Shown here: positions 4,561 through 5,258 of the stretch, piece by piece
Layout: each line of letters begins with the position of its first letter
How positions within the stretch are numbered: position 1 is the stretch's first letter
NCBI GenBank assembly: GCA_020216575.1
Contig: JAIUYC010000386.1
Span: forward strand, 1 to 5,258
Direction: 5' to 3'
Length of the DNA stretch: 5,258 nt
From: Coleofasciculus sp. S288
Lineage (GTDB): Bacteria > Cyanobacteriota > Cyanobacteriia > Cyanobacteriales > Coleofasciculaceae
Translations under genes and position numbers: made by a program
Notes under the pieces: generated by a model
The model's database searches: none
Told to the model about the DNA's origin: nothing
Seen by the model: the letters and a program-made list of their open reading frames with translations, nothing else

Positions 4561-5258
4561 CTAATTTGCGATCGCTTCTCGAATCATCTGTGCCGTAGCG
4601 GGTGCGAGTAGGACACCGTTGCGATAGTGACCTGTCGCCAGCAGAACGTTATTGTATCCTGGCAGTTGACCGATGATGGGGGCAGGACGTCCTTCGGGAC
4701 GAGGGCGTTTGCCTGACCAAGTGCGAAGAATCGTAGCTTCGGCTAAAGTGGGACAAAACGCGATCGCATCCTGCCTCACTTTTTCCAAGCAGGCAGAGTC
4801 TGCAACCACGTCTCCTGCCTCATCCGGAAACTCAACCGTAGCCCCCACCCAGTATTCCCCCTCACCCACGGGTGCAATATGAACATCATTGCCAGTAATC
4901 ACCGGTTGGAAGTCAGGATTCCCTAAAGGATGCTTTAGTCGCAGGTGCAACGCTTGACCTAAAACGGGTCTGATATCAATAGGTTGCTCCAGTGAAGCCG
5001 TTATCGGCGTCGAACCCAAGCCTGAGGATATCACCAACCAATCCACATCCAACGAGCCAACCGTGGTTTGAATTTGGTGGCAACTCCGGAGAGGAGCAGA
5101 TTCCGAAGTAGTTTGCACGCTCTCGACAGCAACGCCAAATTTAAACATTACGCCATTGCGCTCCGCACCCGCTACGAGAGCCTGGGTGAGGGCAGTTGGG
5201 TTAACTTGTCGGTCTTGGGGAGAATAGATTGCCGCAATAACCTTGTCGGAATTGAGTT
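4561..5258 (-). CDS. thiO: Glycine oxidase ThiO-type FAD enzyme, C-terminal part
   Basis: The reading frame is open from the TAG at 4561 through the right edge, giving 231 visible residues; the start and the N-terminal FAD-binding GxGxxG region lie outside. It belongs to the D-amino-acid oxidase/glycine oxidase family. ThiO oxidises glycine to the imine used for the thiamine thiazole ring. Visible hallmarks in order are YSPQDRQVNPTALTQAL near the edge, the DWLVISSGLG FAD strand, PVLGQALHLR, HIAPVGEGEYWVGAT, TWSGKRPRPEGRPAPIIG and LLATGHYRNGVLLAPATA, whose HYR (bases 4621-4629) matches the conserved substrate-arginine region of ThiO. The protein ends at IREAIAN, so it is not fused to ThiG as some cyanobacterial ThiO proteins are annotated to be. 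The Met codon at 5148 is internal, not the start. Other amino-acid oxidases of the family remain possible. Confidence 0.85.
   Translation of the reverse strand, partial: LNSDKVIAAIYSPQDRQVNPTALTQALVAGAERNGVMFKFGVAVESVQTTSESAPLRSCHQIQTTVGSLDVDWLVISSGLGSTPITASLEQPIDIRPVLGQALHLRLKHPLGNPDFQPVITGNDVHIAPVGEGEYWVGATVEFPDEAGDVVADSACLEKVRQDAIAFCPTLAEATILRTWSGKRPRPEGRPAPIIGQLPGYNNVLLATGHYRNGVLLAPATAQMIREAIAN

Noticed and set aside
4533..4598. Plus-strand 21-codon frame starting ATGGAAAAATTG, preceded by GAGGGAG
   Set aside because: It has a good-looking ribosome site, but the peptide overlaps the end of thiO antisense, has no recognisable features and ends quickly. It is most likely chance.
4673..4882. 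Plus-strand 69-codon frame opposite thiO
   Set aside because: It is a shadow of the ThiO frame, which carries the recognisable motifs.
4561..5148. Complete 195-residue oxidoreductase beginning at the ATG at 5148
   Set aside because: The frame remains open upstream to the window edge and encodes family-typical sequence (YSPQDRQVNPTALTQAL), so that Met is internal and the gene is cut by the window.

Overview
The window looks like chromosomal DNA of a filamentous cyanobacterium. Three things point there. The octamer GCGATCGC (HIP1) occurs six times in 5.26 kb (533, 975, 3186, 4031, 4568, 4760). The encoded proteins have a cyanobacterial flavour. Several short palindromic or dispersed repeats belong to types common in Nostoc-, Microcoleus- and Coleofasciculus-like genomes. 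The exact genus cannot be read from this window.

Layout. Bases 1-454 hold no gene and are a patchwork of small repeats: a MITE-like element with a nested 28-bp palindrome (1-86), a degenerate relative (146-164), a 67-bp inverted-repeat element (285-351) and an AT-rich hairpin. Bases 455-1972 (minus) are cysS, cysteinyl-tRNA synthetase, carrying two repeat-derived in-frame segments. Bases 1973-2121 are a divergent promoter region with a candidate Zur-like zinc-regulatory site. Bases 2122-3252 (plus) encode a COG0523/CobW-family GTPase with a very His-rich metal-binding loop. Bases 3253-3412 hold a second MITE-like element, flanked by TA, and a small palindrome. Bases 3413-4399 (minus) encode an AT-rich phytanoyl-CoA-dioxygenase-like Fe(II)/2-oxoglutarate enzyme of unknown substrate. 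Bases 4561-5258 (minus) are the C-terminal part of a ThiO-type glycine oxidase; its start lies beyond the right edge.

How the genes relate. cysS and the COG0523 gene are divergent, and both have a zinc connection: CysRS carries a structural/catalytic zinc, and COG0523 proteins are metal chaperones. The candidate operator lies in both promoters, so joint zinc-responsive control is plausible but unproven. ThiO (thiamine thiazole precursor) and the dioxygenase run in the same direction with a 161-bp gap, and nothing shows that they form a pathway.

I see no new multi-gene system. The most interesting signal is the use of mobile small repeats as coding sequence inside an essential aminoacyl-tRNA synthetase: two unrelated repeat types in one gene, both in frame, one about 13 residues after the KMSKS-type catalytic loop.
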